Origin: Pseudomonadota bacterium
GTDB taxonomy: Bacteria > Desulfobacterota > Desulfobacteria > Desulfobacterales > Desulfobacteraceae
Assembly (NCBI GenBank): GCA_018821535.1
Contig: JAHJLV010000037.1
Location: 186,001-250,000, forward strand
Direction of reading: 5' to 3'
DNA length: 64,000 nt
In this document: positions 1-9,500 of the stretch, piece by piece
Layout of the letters: each line of letters opens with the position of its first letter
How positions within the stretch are numbered: the stretch's first letter is position 1
Position numbers and translations under genes: made by a program
The notes under the pieces: model-generated
What the model saw: only the letters and a program-made list of their open reading frames with translations
What the model was told of the DNA's origin: nothing
Database searches by the model: none

Positions 1-2
1 TC

Positions 3-410
3 CCCACGGGCCTGGGATCAGACAAGGTGGTCAAAATCATAGAAGAATCCGGGGCCAATGTGGTGGCGTTTGAAAGTTGCAGCGGGTATAAACAGACTTT
101 TCAGGTGGATGAAACCATAGATCCCTATCTTGCACTTGCACAACAGTATCTGTCAATTCCGTGTTCAGTGATGAGTCCCAATCAGGGACGGTTTGATCTT
201 CTGGATGAAATGATCCGTGAATTTCACGTGGACGGGGTTGTCGATCTGACCTGGCAGGCATGTCACACCTATAATATAGAAGCTGCCAAAGTTCATAATT
301 TTGTAAACAAAAAATTCAATCTGCCCTATCTGCATCTTGAAACCGATTATTCGGAATCGGATACAGAGCAGCTTCGAATCAGAATTGAAGCCTTTCTTGA
401 GATGATTTGA
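3..410 (+). CDS. 2-hydroxyacyl-CoA dehydratase subunit, C-terminal part (5' end outside window)
   Basis: The reading frame is open from base 3 and ends at TGA 408-410, so only about 135 C-terminal residues are present. The piece resembles the C-terminal domain of the HgdB/FldB/BcrB-type family: a GLGSDK start, FESCSGYK, a segment leading to VDLTWQACHTYNIE, and LPYLHLETDYSESDTEQLRIRIEAFLE in short stretches. The two cysteines (SCSG and QACH) match the family's Fe-S ligand regions. Members are Fe-S enzymes that dehydrate 2-hydroxyacyl-CoA or reduce aromatic acyl-CoA; the substrate cannot be told from this fragment. The end overlaps the convergent asparaginase gene by 32 bp. Confidence 0.8.
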   Translation, partial: PTGLGSDKVVKIIEESGANVVAFESCSGYKQTFQVDETIDPYLALAQQYLSIPCSVMSPNQGRFDLLDEMIREFHVDGVVDLTWQACHTYNIEAAKVHNFVNKKFNLPYLHLETDYSESDTEQLRIRIEAFLEMI

Positions 411-1464
411 CAAGATATTCATAATAGATGTTTTTTTTCATGAAGTCTTCCGGGTTCCTGATGTCCGAATTATAGGCCAGCCATAATTTTGCCACTGCTG
501 CTTCAAAAGAAATATTCTGCAGCGGGATGATATCGGAACCCAGAAGTTTTCTGGTGGTCACATAAAAATCATCATCAAAATTCTTAAAAGAGGTCAGATA
601 AAAATCAATATCCTTTTTTGCACAATAGTCAATAAACCCGGGCAAAGACACATTGCCGTCCCGGACACATGCGGTGGCAGAATGATATAATTTATGAACA
701 ATGGCCCGGGGTCTGTGCTTCTCAAAATCAAAAAATTTATAGTTCAGTCCGGGATACGGCCGGATGGCCAGGATATCATGATCAAACACGGTATGGTCAA
801 GCACGGCAGGATGTATAACCGGAAGGTTTTTTGGCATCATCAATGCGTCCATGGCAGGATTGTAAACACTTTTATTTTCAATCAGCACCCCTTTTTCCAG
901 ATATCCCAGGTCAATACCGCCAAAACTGCTGAACTGATCATTAAACGGATCCGCCTCTGTCAGCCGGGTGGCAAGATAGACTTTGCTTTTGCCTTTTTCA
1001 TCTTCAAAAACAGCAAAAACACCGGGAATGTTTGATGTACAGATAAATTCAACCGAGCCTGCAAAATTTCGGGCACCATTGCTTTCAGGATGATCCAGCG
1101 CATAATTGCTGGCTGTCAGAACAACCGGAATGTTTATACCGGCAAAAACATAACCGATAACAGCAGCGGTATAGGCCAGGGTATCTGTCCCGTGAGTGAT
1201 CACCACCCCGTCATAGTTTTCCGGATTCTTGTTTTCCGGATTCTTGCTTTTCAGGGTCTGTAACAGCTTTGACCAGTCTGCCGGGATACAGTTTTCACTT
1301 AAAATATTCAAGGACTGCAGGGTTTCAAATTCAACAGACACCTGGGAATTTTGATAAAATTTTTCAATCAGCCGGTAATTTGAGGACGTATCCACATTGA
1401 TCGAACCATTGGAAATGGTGCTGCCGATGGTTCCGCCTGTAAAAATCACCAGAATTTTTTTCAT
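379..1464 (-). CDS. L-asparaginase, type I-like (cytoplasmic)
   Basis: This 361-residue protein hydrolyses asparagine to aspartate and ammonia. The N-terminus MKKILVIFTGGTIGS carries the nucleophile Thr loop (TGGTIG), and THGTDTLAYTA carries the second catalytic Thr-Asp pair, both diagnostic of the family. There is no signal peptide, which fits the cytoplasmic AnsA type. It starts directly after the stop codon of the upstream rarD-like gene (TAG at 1465-1467), so the two are surely co-transcribed. A perfect 15-bp tandem duplication (1216-1245) adds NPENK to a surface-like loop. Its 3' end overlaps the opposite dehydratase gene. Confidence 0.88.
   Translation of the reverse strand: MKKILVIFTGGTIGSTISNGSINVDTSSNYRLIEKFYQNSQVSVEFETLQSLNILSENCIPADWSKLLQTLKSKNPENKNPENYDGVVITHGTDTLAYTAAVIGYVFAGINIPVVLTASNYALDHPESNGARNFAGSVEFICTSNIPGVFAVFEDEKGKSKVYLATRLTEADPFNDQFSSFGGIDLGYLEKGVLIENKSVYNPAMDALMMPKNLPVIHPAVLDHTVFDHDILAIRPYPGLNYKFFDFEKHRPRAIVHKLYHSATACVRDGNVSLPGFIDYCAKKDIDFYLTSFKNFDDDFYVTTRKLLGSDIIPLQNISFEAAVAKLWLAYNSDIRNPEDFMKKNIYYEYLVKSSQERLQF
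1216..1245. repeat. Perfect 15-bp tandem duplication inside the asparaginase gene
   Basis: Two adjacent copies of GTTTTCCGGATTCTT are identical. The unit is a multiple of three, so it only duplicates five residues (NPENK NPEN on the minus strand) and keeps the frame. Confidence 0.9.
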
Positions 1465-2355
1465 CTACATCACCTTTGTCCTGCCAATGACAGACATTTT
1501 TGTATATGCCCCGCGGGTATAGAACACAACCCCTGTCCAGATACATGCAAACGTAATCAGCGTATGGAAATTAAAAGGTTCCTTATAAACAAAGACACCC
1601 AGACCAAAGGCAATGGACGGGGCCAGATACTGCAGAATACCGATGGTGGACAGGTTCAGCCTTTTGGCGGCAGCTGCAAACCACAAAAGCGGCAGACTGG
1701 TTGCAAGACCTGAGCCCAGCATCCAGAAGGTCAGCCCGGATTGCTTTAAAAAATAAGAGTCATTGCAGCTGACCTTGAACACAATATACGCAAATGCCGG
1801 GATAAACAATATCATGGTCTCCACCAGCAGCCCGGGAAGCGGGGCTGCTGAGATTTTTTTCCGGGCAAACCCGTACAGCGCAAAGCTCAATGATAACGCC
1901 AATGCAAATGCAGGCAAAGACCCGTACGCGATCAGAGAATACATCACCCCGGTCAGGGCGAACAGGATAGCAACCCCCTGCAGGCGGTTGAATTTTTCAC
2001 CCAGAAAAAGAAAACCCAGCACCACATTGATCATGGGCGTCATATAATATCCCAGACTGGTTTCCACCACACGGGCTGAATTCACCGCCCAGATATACAC
2101 AAACCAGTTAAAGCCGATCAGCATCGTGCTTAAGCATAACCGTTTCACAACCAAAGGATTTTTGATAATCCCCCGGACCTCGGGCCATCTTCTTTGCAGC
2201 GTGATGATGCCTGAAAGAAAAACACAGGACCAGACAATCCGGTGACACAGAATCTCCACAGGCGACACCACAAGCATCTGTTTCCAGTAAGCAGGTAAAA
2301 ATCCCCAGGCCACAAATGCGGCAATACCAAATAATACTCCCACCGGTTTTTCCAT
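1465..2355 (-). CDS. rarD: RarD-like EamA-family transporter
   Basis: About 296 residues with roughly ten hydrophobic segments. The N-terminus MEKPVGVLFGIAAFVAWGF and the conserved SPVEILCHRIVWS and SLGYYMTPMINVVLGFL stretches match RarD, a drug/metabolite-superfamily inner-membrane permease whose substrate is not firmly known. I chose the ATG at 2353-2355 because the membrane protein homology begins there; an ATG at 2455-2457 in the same frame would add 34 unrelated polar residues. The asparaginase gene follows with no spacing. Confidence 0.82.
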   Translation of the reverse strand: MEKPVGVLFGIAAFVAWGFLPAYWKQMLVVSPVEILCHRIVWSCVFLSGIITLQRRWPEVRGIIKNPLVVKRLCLSTMLIGFNWFVYIWAVNSARVVETSLGYYMTPMINVVLGFLFLGEKFNRLQGVAILFALTGVMYSLIAYGSLPAFALALSLSFALYGFARKKISAAPLPGLLVETMILFIPAFAYIVFKVSCNDSYFLKQSGLTFWMLGSGLATSLPLLWFAAAAKRLNLSTIGILQYLAPSIAFGLGVFVYKEPFNFHTLITFACIWTGVVFYTRGAYTKMSVIGRTKVM

Positions 2356-2583
2356 TTTATCTGTACATTCCTTAATTCTCCGGGATTCAACCTGTTTGCT
2401 GCAATCCTCTGGATGCGACCGAATATACCGCTTCTGCCACTGGAGTTCAAGCGTCAAAAACTCAGGATGCCGTTGCCCTGAGATAAATTTAAATCCGGGG
2501 ATTGAATTCAGGATTGCAAATTACCTGCAAATCTGTAAGATACTATGCATATCCACGAAAACAGATATCAAAGGCGGACCATC

Positions 2584-3708
2584 ATGATCACAAAAGAACA
2601 CATCATTGAAAAAGCATATGCGCTGGATTTTGGTGATATCGGATTCACAACAGCAGAACCTTTCAACGAGCAGAAAAAAATTCTGGAAGAGCGGGCCAAA
2701 AAATATGAGTGGACAAGAGAAAATGGAATATTGCTGCTGGAAGGCACTGATCCCAAATCCACGCTTCCGGAAGCCAGATCCATTATTGTTTTGATCGAGC
2801 CCTATTTCAAAAAAGCATTCCCCCGATCCATGGAAGGCCATTTCGGCCGGTGCTATCTGGATGACGACCGGGTCACAAAAGATGGTCTTGATCTGAGAAT
2901 CAAGGCGTTCAGAAAATTCTTAAGCGATTCCGGAATCAATTCCAAATTATCATTCAACCTTCCCCACAGAGCGTCTGCAGCCCGGGCAGGACTGGGAAGC
3001 TTTGGAAAAAACTGTTTTTTTTATGCCCATAGAGTGGCCAGGGGCGGATCATGGGTATTGCCCATTGCCATCGTCATAGACACGGAATTTTCACCAGATG
3101 CCCCCACTACCGGAATCAACTGCCCGGAGTGGTGCCGCAATGCCTGCATCAGTGCCTGCCCCACAAGAGCCCTTGACGGAAACGGAAAAATCACCCCGAA
3201 AAAATGCATCTCCTATCTGACCTATTACGGTGATGAAATCACACCCATAGAAATCAGAGAAGCCATGGGCATGTATGTATACGGCTGTGATCGCTGCCAG
3301 AACGTCTGTCCGAGAAACCAGCCCTGGCTGGCACAGGACCTGCCGCTTAATGAAAACGTGGTCTTAAAAGCAAAAGATTTTTCCCTGCCGCTGTTGCTCC
3401 ATATGGACAAACCCTATTTTAAAACCCGGATCTGGCCGCACATGTTTTATATGGGTGCAAGAACTCTGTGGAAATGGAAAATGAATGTGGCCAGGGTCAT
3501 GGGAAACAGCAAAGACAGGATTTACCTGCCTGATCTTGAAAAAGCCTTTAATGAAAATACAGACGACCGCGTCCTGGGAATGATCGCCTGGGCCATGGGA
3601 CAGATTCATGACACTTCTGCCCTGCCTTTTTTACATTCACAGGCAAAAAAACACACAGGCCCGGTTTTAGAAGAAATCAATCTTGCCATACAGGCTCTGG
3701 AAAAATAG
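2584..3708 (+). CDS. Epoxyqueuosine reductase (QueG)-like iron-sulfur protein
   Basis: About 374 residues. The N-terminal half, with FNLPHRASAARAGLGSFGKN, matches the cobalamin-binding QueG region. A ferredoxin part follows with CPEWCRNACISACPTRAL and CDRCQNVCPRN, then a C-terminal HEAT-like segment (DRVLGMIAWAMGQI). The first Cys cluster has spacing C-x3-C-x3-C-x3-CP rather than the common CxxCxxC form, so this may be a QueG paralog with a different substrate instead of the true queuosine enzyme. The ATG at 2584 is preferred because the family homology begins at MITKEHI; an upstream ATG at 2545 would add 13 residues. A ferredoxin gene follows after 2 bp. Confidence 0.75.
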   Translation: MITKEHIIEKAYALDFGDIGFTTAEPFNEQKKILEERAKKYEWTRENGILLLEGTDPKSTLPEARSIIVLIEPYFKKAFPRSMEGHFGRCYLDDDRVTKDGLDLRIKAFRKFLSDSGINSKLSFNLPHRASAARAGLGSFGKNCFFYAHRVARGGSWVLPIAIVIDTEFSPDAPTTGINCPEWCRNACISACPTRALDGNGKITPKKCISYLTYYGDEITPIEIREAMGMYVYGCDRCQNVCPRNQPWLAQDLPLNENVVLKAKDFSLPLLLHMDKPYFKTRIWPHMFYMGARTLWKWKMNVARVMGNSKDRIYLPDLEKAFNENTDDRVLGMIAWAMGQIHDTSALPFLHSQAKKHTGPVLEEINLAIQALEK

Positions 3709-3710
3709 AT

Positions 3711-4328
3711 TTGCGTATTGTTCCTGTAAACCAGTCCATCGAGGTGACCCATAACATTGCAAGCTTTGATGATGCTGTCCGGATTTTAAAAAGCAAGGAT
3801 AAAATCATTGCCGGTGAATGCGCCTGCAGAAAACAGGCGCAAACCCGCCATGAAGGATGCGGCAGAAATCTGGATGCCTGCTTCATGTTCGGAACCGTGG
3901 GCCAGTATTATATTGAACATCATATGGGACGGGTCATTTCATTGGACGAAGCCATCAATATCCTGAAAAAATGCCGTGAAGACGGTTTTGTCACCCAGGT
4001 GGCAACATCCCTGAATCCGGAAGGCATGTGCAACTGCTGCAAGGACTGCTGCGGGGTTCTTCAGGCCATCAGCAGACACCCGGAACCTGCAGGAATTGTT
4101 TTTTCAAACCATATGGTCTTTGCCAGTGCCAAAGACTGCGTGGGCTGCGGACTCTGCATTCAGCGGTGCCCGATGAATGCCTTGAAACTGGATGAAACAG
4201 AGACAATCTCAGTTTTATCAAAACGGTGTATTGGCTGCGGCCTATGCGTCACCACCTGCCCCACACGGGCATTACGCCTTATGGACAACCCTGCAAAAGA
4301 GCGGTGTCTGCCCATGATACCCACATAA
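3711..4328 (+). CDS. 4Fe-4S dicluster protein with Cys-rich N-terminal region
   Basis: This 205-residue protein has two bacterial ferredoxin motifs near the C-terminus, CVGCGLCIQRCP and CIGCGLCVTTCP. Upstream are further Cys groups, GECACRKQ, CGRNLDACF and CNCCKDCC, as in a family of longer proteins (about 330-370 residues as I recall) with the same RIVPVNQ-type region in the middle. It therefore looks N-terminally short. The best start is TTG at 3711, two bases after the QueG-like stop, implying translational coupling, as I see no strong ribosome-binding site. It is probably an electron carrier for its neighbour; partner and reaction are unknown. Confidence 0.7.
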   Translation: MRIVPVNQSIEVTHNIASFDDAVRILKSKDKIIAGECACRKQAQTRHEGCGRNLDACFMFGTVGQYYIEHHMGRVISLDEAINILKKCREDGFVTQVATSLNPEGMCNCCKDCCGVLQAISRHPEPAGIVFSNHMVFASAKDCVGCGLCIQRCPMNALKLDETETISVLSKRCIGCGLCVTTCPTRALRLMDNPAKERCLPMIPT

Positions 4329-4332
4329 CAAT

Positions 4333-4375
4333 AAAAAGGGGGCAAAAAGAAAAACATCCTTTTTGCCCCCTTTTT
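4333..4375. terminator. Bidirectional intrinsic terminator
   Basis: A perfect 17-bp stem, AAAAAGGGGGCAAAAAG paired with CTTTTTGCCCCCTTTTT around a 9-base loop, lies between the convergent ferredoxin gene and metF. The A and T tracts at the two ends let it serve both strands. Confidence 0.93.
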
Positions 4376-4390
4376 ATCATATCAGTAGGA

Positions 4391-5323
4391 TTATACCGCA
4401 GGTCTTGGCAGCACCCCGGCGCGTTCTGCAATTTCCGGCACCATGTGTTCCCACTCAATGGCCATCATGTGCACACCCGCCACCCCTTTCATTTCCTTGA
4501 ATTCTTCCACCTGCTCCAGGGCAAATTTAATGCCTTCCTCTGCCTGATCTTTTTTATCCACCCCTTTGAGGCGTTTGATTAAAGACTCTGGAATATCCAT
4601 GCCTGGAACAAATTTGGACATGAAATTGGCCATGCCTGCATTTTTCATGGGGGTAACGCCGGCCAGGATATAGCATTTTTCATGCAGCCCCATATCCACA
4701 ACTTTTTTCATAAAATCACGGAATTTATCCATATTGAAAATACACTGGGTCTGGATAAAGTCCGCCCCGGCTTCAATTTTATTGGCAAGGCGATAAACCC
4801 TGTATTCATAAGGATCTGCAAAGGGATTGCAGGCAGCTCCGATAAACATTTTGGGCGGCACATCAATATCCTCGCCATTCATGAATTTGCCCTCATCCCG
4901 CATTTTTTTGACCAGCGCTATCAACTGCATGGAATCAATATCATGAACATTTTTTGCCTGGGGATGATTTCCAAATGTCTGATGATCACCGGACAGACAC
5001 AGCATATTGCGTATACCCAAAGAATATGCGCCCAGGATATCACTCATGATGGCCAGACGGTTCCTGTCCCGGCACACCATCTGAAAATTGGGCTCCGACC
5101 CTTCACCGATCATGATGGCCGAACCTGCAAGGGAGGACATCCGGACCACAGCAGTCTGGTTATCGGTCATATTCACCGCATCTACATGGCCTTTCAGATG
5201 CGCCAGTTTTTCTTTAAGATGTTCTACATTGGCGCCTTTTGGCGGCCCGCATTCTCCTGTGAATGCGAAATGACCAGCTTTAAGAACCTTTTCAAGATTA
5301 CTTCCTGATTTAAGCTCACTCAT
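4391..5323 (-). CDS. metF: Methylenetetrahydrofolate reductase, MetF
   Basis: About 310 residues of the MTHFR TIM-barrel fold. FAFTGECGPPKGAN at the start, NMTDNQTAVVRMSS, LCLSGDHQTFGNHP and ADFIQTQCIFNMDKF are the usual family landmarks for FAD and folate binding. It interconverts methylene- and methyl-tetrahydrofolate in the methyl branch of the Wood-Ljungdahl pathway. It is the last gene of the hdr operon, directly after metV, with a clear site AAGGAGACAGACCAAATG. With MetV it should form the MetFV unit that receives electrons from the Hdr-MvhD module encoded upstream. A strong terminator follows. Confidence 0.9.
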   Translation of the reverse strand: MSELKSGSNLEKVLKAGHFAFTGECGPPKGANVEHLKEKLAHLKGHVDAVNMTDNQTAVVRMSSLAGSAIMIGEGSEPNFQMVCRDRNRLAIMSDILGAYSLGIRNMLCLSGDHQTFGNHPQAKNVHDIDSMQLIALVKKMRDEGKFMNGEDIDVPPKMFIGAACNPFADPYEYRVYRLANKIEAGADFIQTQCIFNMDKFRDFMKKVVDMGLHEKCYILAGVTPMKNAGMANFMSKFVPGMDIPESLIKRLKGVDKKDQAEEGIKFALEQVEEFKEMKGVAGVHMMAIEWEHMVPEIAERAGVLPRPAV

Positions 5324-5344
5324 TTGGTCTGTCTCCTTTACCTT

Positions 5345-6022
5345 TTATATATTTCCCTGAATCAGTTCTTCTCTGATGCTTCTTCTGGGCCCGCCGTCTC
5401 TTGCCGTCTGCCAGTCCTTGGGTCCCCTGACACCCATCAGGTCCTCCAGGCGCCCCTGTTCCATCTTCTTTCTGACAATGGTATCCCAGATACATTCGGT
5501 ATCTTTATTGACCTCGCACCGCCCGTCGGATGATCCGCCGCAGGGGCCATGCAGAAGGCTTTTGGCACACCGGGCAACAGGGCACAGGCCACCGAACAGA
5601 TGAATTGCACAGGTGCCGCAGCCTGCACAGCGTTCCTCCCATACCCCGTGTTCTGTTGCGCCACCGAAAAAGGTGGTGTTCACACCAGGATAAAAGGTCT
5701 GATCTGTATACATTTCAGACAAAAACTGGGGGCCGACGCCGCAGGCAAGGGAAATCACCGCTTCATAGTCCCCCACCGTATCTTTTATACCGGCCACATA
5801 TTCTCTGTCGCACTGTCTTTCCAGCACATTGATATCAATGTCAATGTCTTTTCCGGATTTTTTCCGGGCGATTCTTATGGAAGATGCCAGAATTTCAACT
5901 TCCTTTAATCCTCCGACATTGCAAACCGTCACACAGCCCTTGCACCCGAGGATAAGAATTTTTTTATTGTTTTCCACCATCGCTAAAATCTCTTCAAGAG
6001 ACTTTCGATCTGCTACTATCAT
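5345..6022 (-). CDS. metV: MetV, zinc/iron-sulfur partner of methylenetetrahydrofolate reductase
   Basis: This 225-residue protein matches the 'MTHFR C-terminal' family. It has LGCKGCVTVCNVGG near residue 27, SLACGVGPQF, then a dense cysteine block CAGCGTCAIHLFGGLCPVAR, CAKSLLHGPCGG and CEVNKDTECIW. In acetogens MetV is the obligatory small partner of MetF and links it to redox carriers. It lies 21 bp upstream of metF in the same operon and has the ribosome-binding site AGAGGTGA. The Cys-rich block could hold Fe-S clusters, zinc, or both. Confidence 0.88.
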   Translation of the reverse strand: MIVADRKSLEEILAMVENNKKILILGCKGCVTVCNVGGLKEVEILASSIRIARKKSGKDIDIDINVLERQCDREYVAGIKDTVGDYEAVISLACGVGPQFLSEMYTDQTFYPGVNTTFFGGATEHGVWEERCAGCGTCAIHLFGGLCPVARCAKSLLHGPCGGSSDGRCEVNKDTECIWDTIVRKKMEQGRLEDLMGVRGPKDWQTARDGGPRRSIREELIQGNI

Positions 6023-6099
6023 TATTCACCTCTGTTTGCTTTAACCCTTAGCGGATTCTTTTCTTATCCGGTCAGGCTTAATTAATCAAATATTTTCGC

Positions 6100-6528
6100 C
6101 TATGCCGCTGTTCCTTTTTTAACAGGCGTAGGGCCCAGTTTCTTTACCGTTTCCACCATCTCGGCTGCAATTTCCGCAAACCGGGCGCCTTGAGCCGAGG
6201 ACAAATTATACATCTGTACCCGGTCCGGTTCAATACCCAATTCAGTCAGAATCCGCTTTACATATTCAACCTTTCTTTTTGCCTTTAGATTACCATCCCT
6301 GTAATGGCATTCCCCTTCAAGGCAGCCTGCCACATAAACGCCATCAGCTCCATCTTCTATACTGTTCAGCAGATGAAGGATATCCACCCTGCCGGTGCAT
6401 GGCACCTGAATGATTTTAACTGCTGCAGGATACGACAGTCTCATGGAACCTGCCAGGTCCCCGGATGCGTATGCTCAATACTGACAGCAGAACGCCACTA
6501 CTCTGGGTTCAAATTCCTGGGTCATCAT
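6100..6528 (-). CDS. mvhD: MvhD-type hydrogenase iron-sulfur subunit, selenoprotein (in-frame UGA)
   Basis: The gene reads from ATG 6526-6528, preceded by GGAGGTGA, to 6100 in one frame if TGA at 6475-6477 is selenocysteine, giving 142 residues. The context AFCCQY-U-AYASGDLAG matches the family pattern AFxCNxCxYxxAD, so Sec sits where Cys is normal. A hairpin suited to be a bacterial SECIS lies at 6445-6461. Downstream are VPCTGRVD, GCLEGECHYRDGN and the rest of a normal MvhD. The subunit carries a 2Fe-2S cluster and passes electrons to HdrA. Sec-containing versions are known (VhuD of methanogens). A naive gene call would start at 6444 and lose 28 residues. A second ATG at 6523-6525 is also possible. 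Confidence 0.9.
6445..6461 (-). promoter_or_regulatory. Candidate bacterial SECIS hairpin for the mvhD UGA
   Basis: Thirteen bases after the TGA the mRNA reads GGGACCTGGCAGGTTCC. The arms pair over 6-7 bp (one G-U) and leave loop UGGCA or GGC. Distance and GG-bearing apical loop fit a SelB-binding element read through on the minus strand. Confidence 0.7.
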
Positions 6529-6572
6529 TCACCTCCGTTCATCCTGATTATTAAAAGTGTTATGTGTATGTT

Positions 6573-9500
6573 TCATACCTTTTCAAAAAGCGCATCCACT
6601 TTTGCCAGAATCTGCTGGTCTGTAAAATGATTGAGCTTGATGGCCTTGCCCGGACATTCTGCCACGCATGCACCGCATCCATGACATTCTGCCGGATCAA
6701 TCTGCGCATAACCATCTGCATGAATATACGGAATATCATAGGGACAGGTTCGCACGCAGGTCAGGCAGACTGCACATTTTTCCGGGGTCACTTCGGCCAC
6801 CACGCCGCCCACCATCAGAGAATCTCTGGACAGAATCCGCATGGCACGGGCAACCGCAGCCCTGGCCTGGGCAATACTTTCTTCCATGGGTTTGGGATAA
6901 TGGGCAAGGCCTGCCACAAACAGACCGTCAGAGGCAAAATCCACGGGCCGCAGTTTGGCATGGGCTTCCACCAGAAATCCCTCACTGTTTACCGGCACTT
7001 TAAATTTTTCAAACAGATTTCTATTCTCACCGGGAACAACGCCGCTTGCCAGCACCACCAGATCCGGATTCATCAGCACGGGCATCTGAAGCACATGATC
7101 AATGACAACAAATTCCAGATTGCCGTTGCTGTCCTTTCTGAGCGTTGGCATCTTTTCAAGATCGTAGCGGATAAACAAAACCCCTTTTCTGCGGGCTTCC
7201 TGATACAGGTCTTCTCTGAAACCATAAGATCTGATATCCCGATATACGACATACACCCGTTTTCTGGAATCTTTTGCCTTGATGGCCAGCGCGCTCTTCA
7301 GGCTGTGGGTGCAGCAAATCTTGCTGCAATAGGGATTTTCATCATTTCTGGACCCGACACACTGGATGAAAACAATGGATTTTGCATTGTCCAGACGTTT
7401 GTCCCCTTCTCGTAAAACCGCATCCATCTCAAGATGTGTCAGCACATTGGGGTTTTTACCATACAGATATTCATGGGGTTTATATTCTTCGCCCCCGGTA
7501 GCAAGGATCACAGCCCCATGTTCAATTGAAACAGGATCGCTGCTGCCATTTTTACTGCCGGTTTTGCCGATGGTGGTCGCAAAATTCCCCATGGAACCTG
7601 TAAAAGACTTGATTTCAGATTCCATATAGATCTGGATGCCGCCATGGGACACTGTTTTTTCGATCAGATTATCAAGATACGGCTTGATCGGCTCTCCTTT
7701 CCAGGTGGAATTCAAGTGCCGGGCCACGCCGCCAAGCGTATCGGTTCTTTCAACCAGATGAACTGCCACGCCCTGTTCTGCAGCACTCAAAGCCGCCTCC
7801 ATGCCTGCAACGCCTCCGCCCACAACCAGCATGGACTTTTTGATATCCAGGCTCACCTGGTGAAGCGGTTCAATAAATGCGGCCTTGGCCACAGCCATGC
7901 GGACTAGATCCTTGGCTTTTTCAGTGGCTTTTTCAGGCTCTTTCATATGCACCCAGGTATTCTGATCCCGGATATTGGCCATTTCAAACAGATATTTATT
8001 CAATCCTGCATCCCGGATGGTCTCCTGAAACAGCGGTTCATGGGTTCGGGGTGAACAGGCCGCCACCACAACCCGTGAAAGATTGTGTTCCTTGATCATC
8101 TGTTTCATGTGATCCTGGGAATCCTGGGAACAGGTAAACAGCTTGTCCTCGACATGCGTCACATAGGGCAGTGTTGCTGCATAATCTCTGACCGCAGGAA
8201 CATCTGCCACGCCACCGATATTAATCCCGCAGTTGCATACCCAGACACCGATTCTGGGCGCCTGGCCGCTAAAATCATTTTCAGGCGGCAGTTCTTTTGT
8301 ACGTGTCAGGCTCCATCGGTCATCTTTCAGGGCCATGGTGGCTGTTGCTGCTGCTGCCGAAGCTTCCATAACAGAAGATGGAATATCCTTGGGTTCCTGA
8401 AAAGCGCCGCAGACATAAATACCTTTCCTGTTGGTGCTGACCGGAGACAGATTATTGGTATGGGCAAACCCGTGTGAATTCAGATCAATCCCGGCTTTGT
8501 CTGCCAGTTCCCGGGCATCCTTATTCGGAGAAAGCCCGACAGAAAGCACCACCATGTCAAATATTTCTTCAACGGTACTGCCCGCTTCCGAAGAATACAC
8601 AATCCGGTATTTATCACCGGGTTCCGGGAAGACAGAATGAATGCGGGACCGGACAAAACGGACACCGCTGTCATCCTGGGCCCGGATATGATATTTATCA
8701 AAATCCTTTCCATGGGTACGCATATCCATAAAGAAAATCGCTGCATCCAAATCCTTTTCACTGTGTTCTTTGGCGATGACCGCCTGTTTATTGGCGTACA
8801 TGCAGCAAACCCCCGAGCAATACGCATGATCCCCTTTATTGATATCACGGGAACCCACACACTGCAGCCATGCAATTTTGGACGGCTCCTTGTGGTCAGA
8901 AGGCCGGACCAGGTGGCCGGCATAGGGACCGGAAGCAGAAAGAATGCGCTCAAATTCCACACTGGTCATGATATTGGGGCTATGCCCATAACAATAGGAT
9001 ACCATCCTGGTGGGTTCAAAGGGTTCAAATCCGGGAGACAGAATGACTGCCCCCACGTTTATTTTGTGTTCTATTTCCTGCATGGAATGATTGACCGCAT
9101 CTGCAAGACATGCATCCACGCACTGCATGCATTCTGAACAAAAGCCGCAGTTCAGACACCGTGCAGCTTCTTTTTGCCCGTCTTCTACAGCATAACCCAG
9201 TTCCACCTCATCAAAATTGCCTGCCCGCTTGGCAATATCCAACTCCGGCATTTTATACCGGTGCTCAATTGGCATCTTTTCATCAACGGGCCTGAATTCA
9301 GGTTCTTCAACAACCGGAAGCTGGCGGCCTTCCTCCATATCTTTACCTGTCAGATAACGAAGGATAGATTCAGCAGCTTCCATACCTGCAGCAATGGCGG
9401 CTATCGCAACATTGGGCCCGGTCTGAACATCACCGCCGGCAAACACGCCGGGTTTATCTGTCCCAAGTGTAATCGGATTCACCTGGGTCGTATCCCATTT

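Noticed and set aside
6100..6444. MvhD starting at ATG 6444
   Set aside because: This lacks the conserved N-terminal Cys/Sec region and has no ribosome-binding site; the in-frame upstream sequence with GGAGGTGA and ATG restores the family.
6564..7415. A 283-codon open frame opposite hdrA, and similarly 4682-5308 opposite metF
   Set aside because: Low-complexity antisense translations of well supported genes, without motifs or ribosome-binding sites.
9010..9040. tRNA T-loop-like GGTTCAAATCCGGG
   Set aside because: It lies inside hdrA coding sequence and no acceptor stem or anticodon arm can be folded around it.
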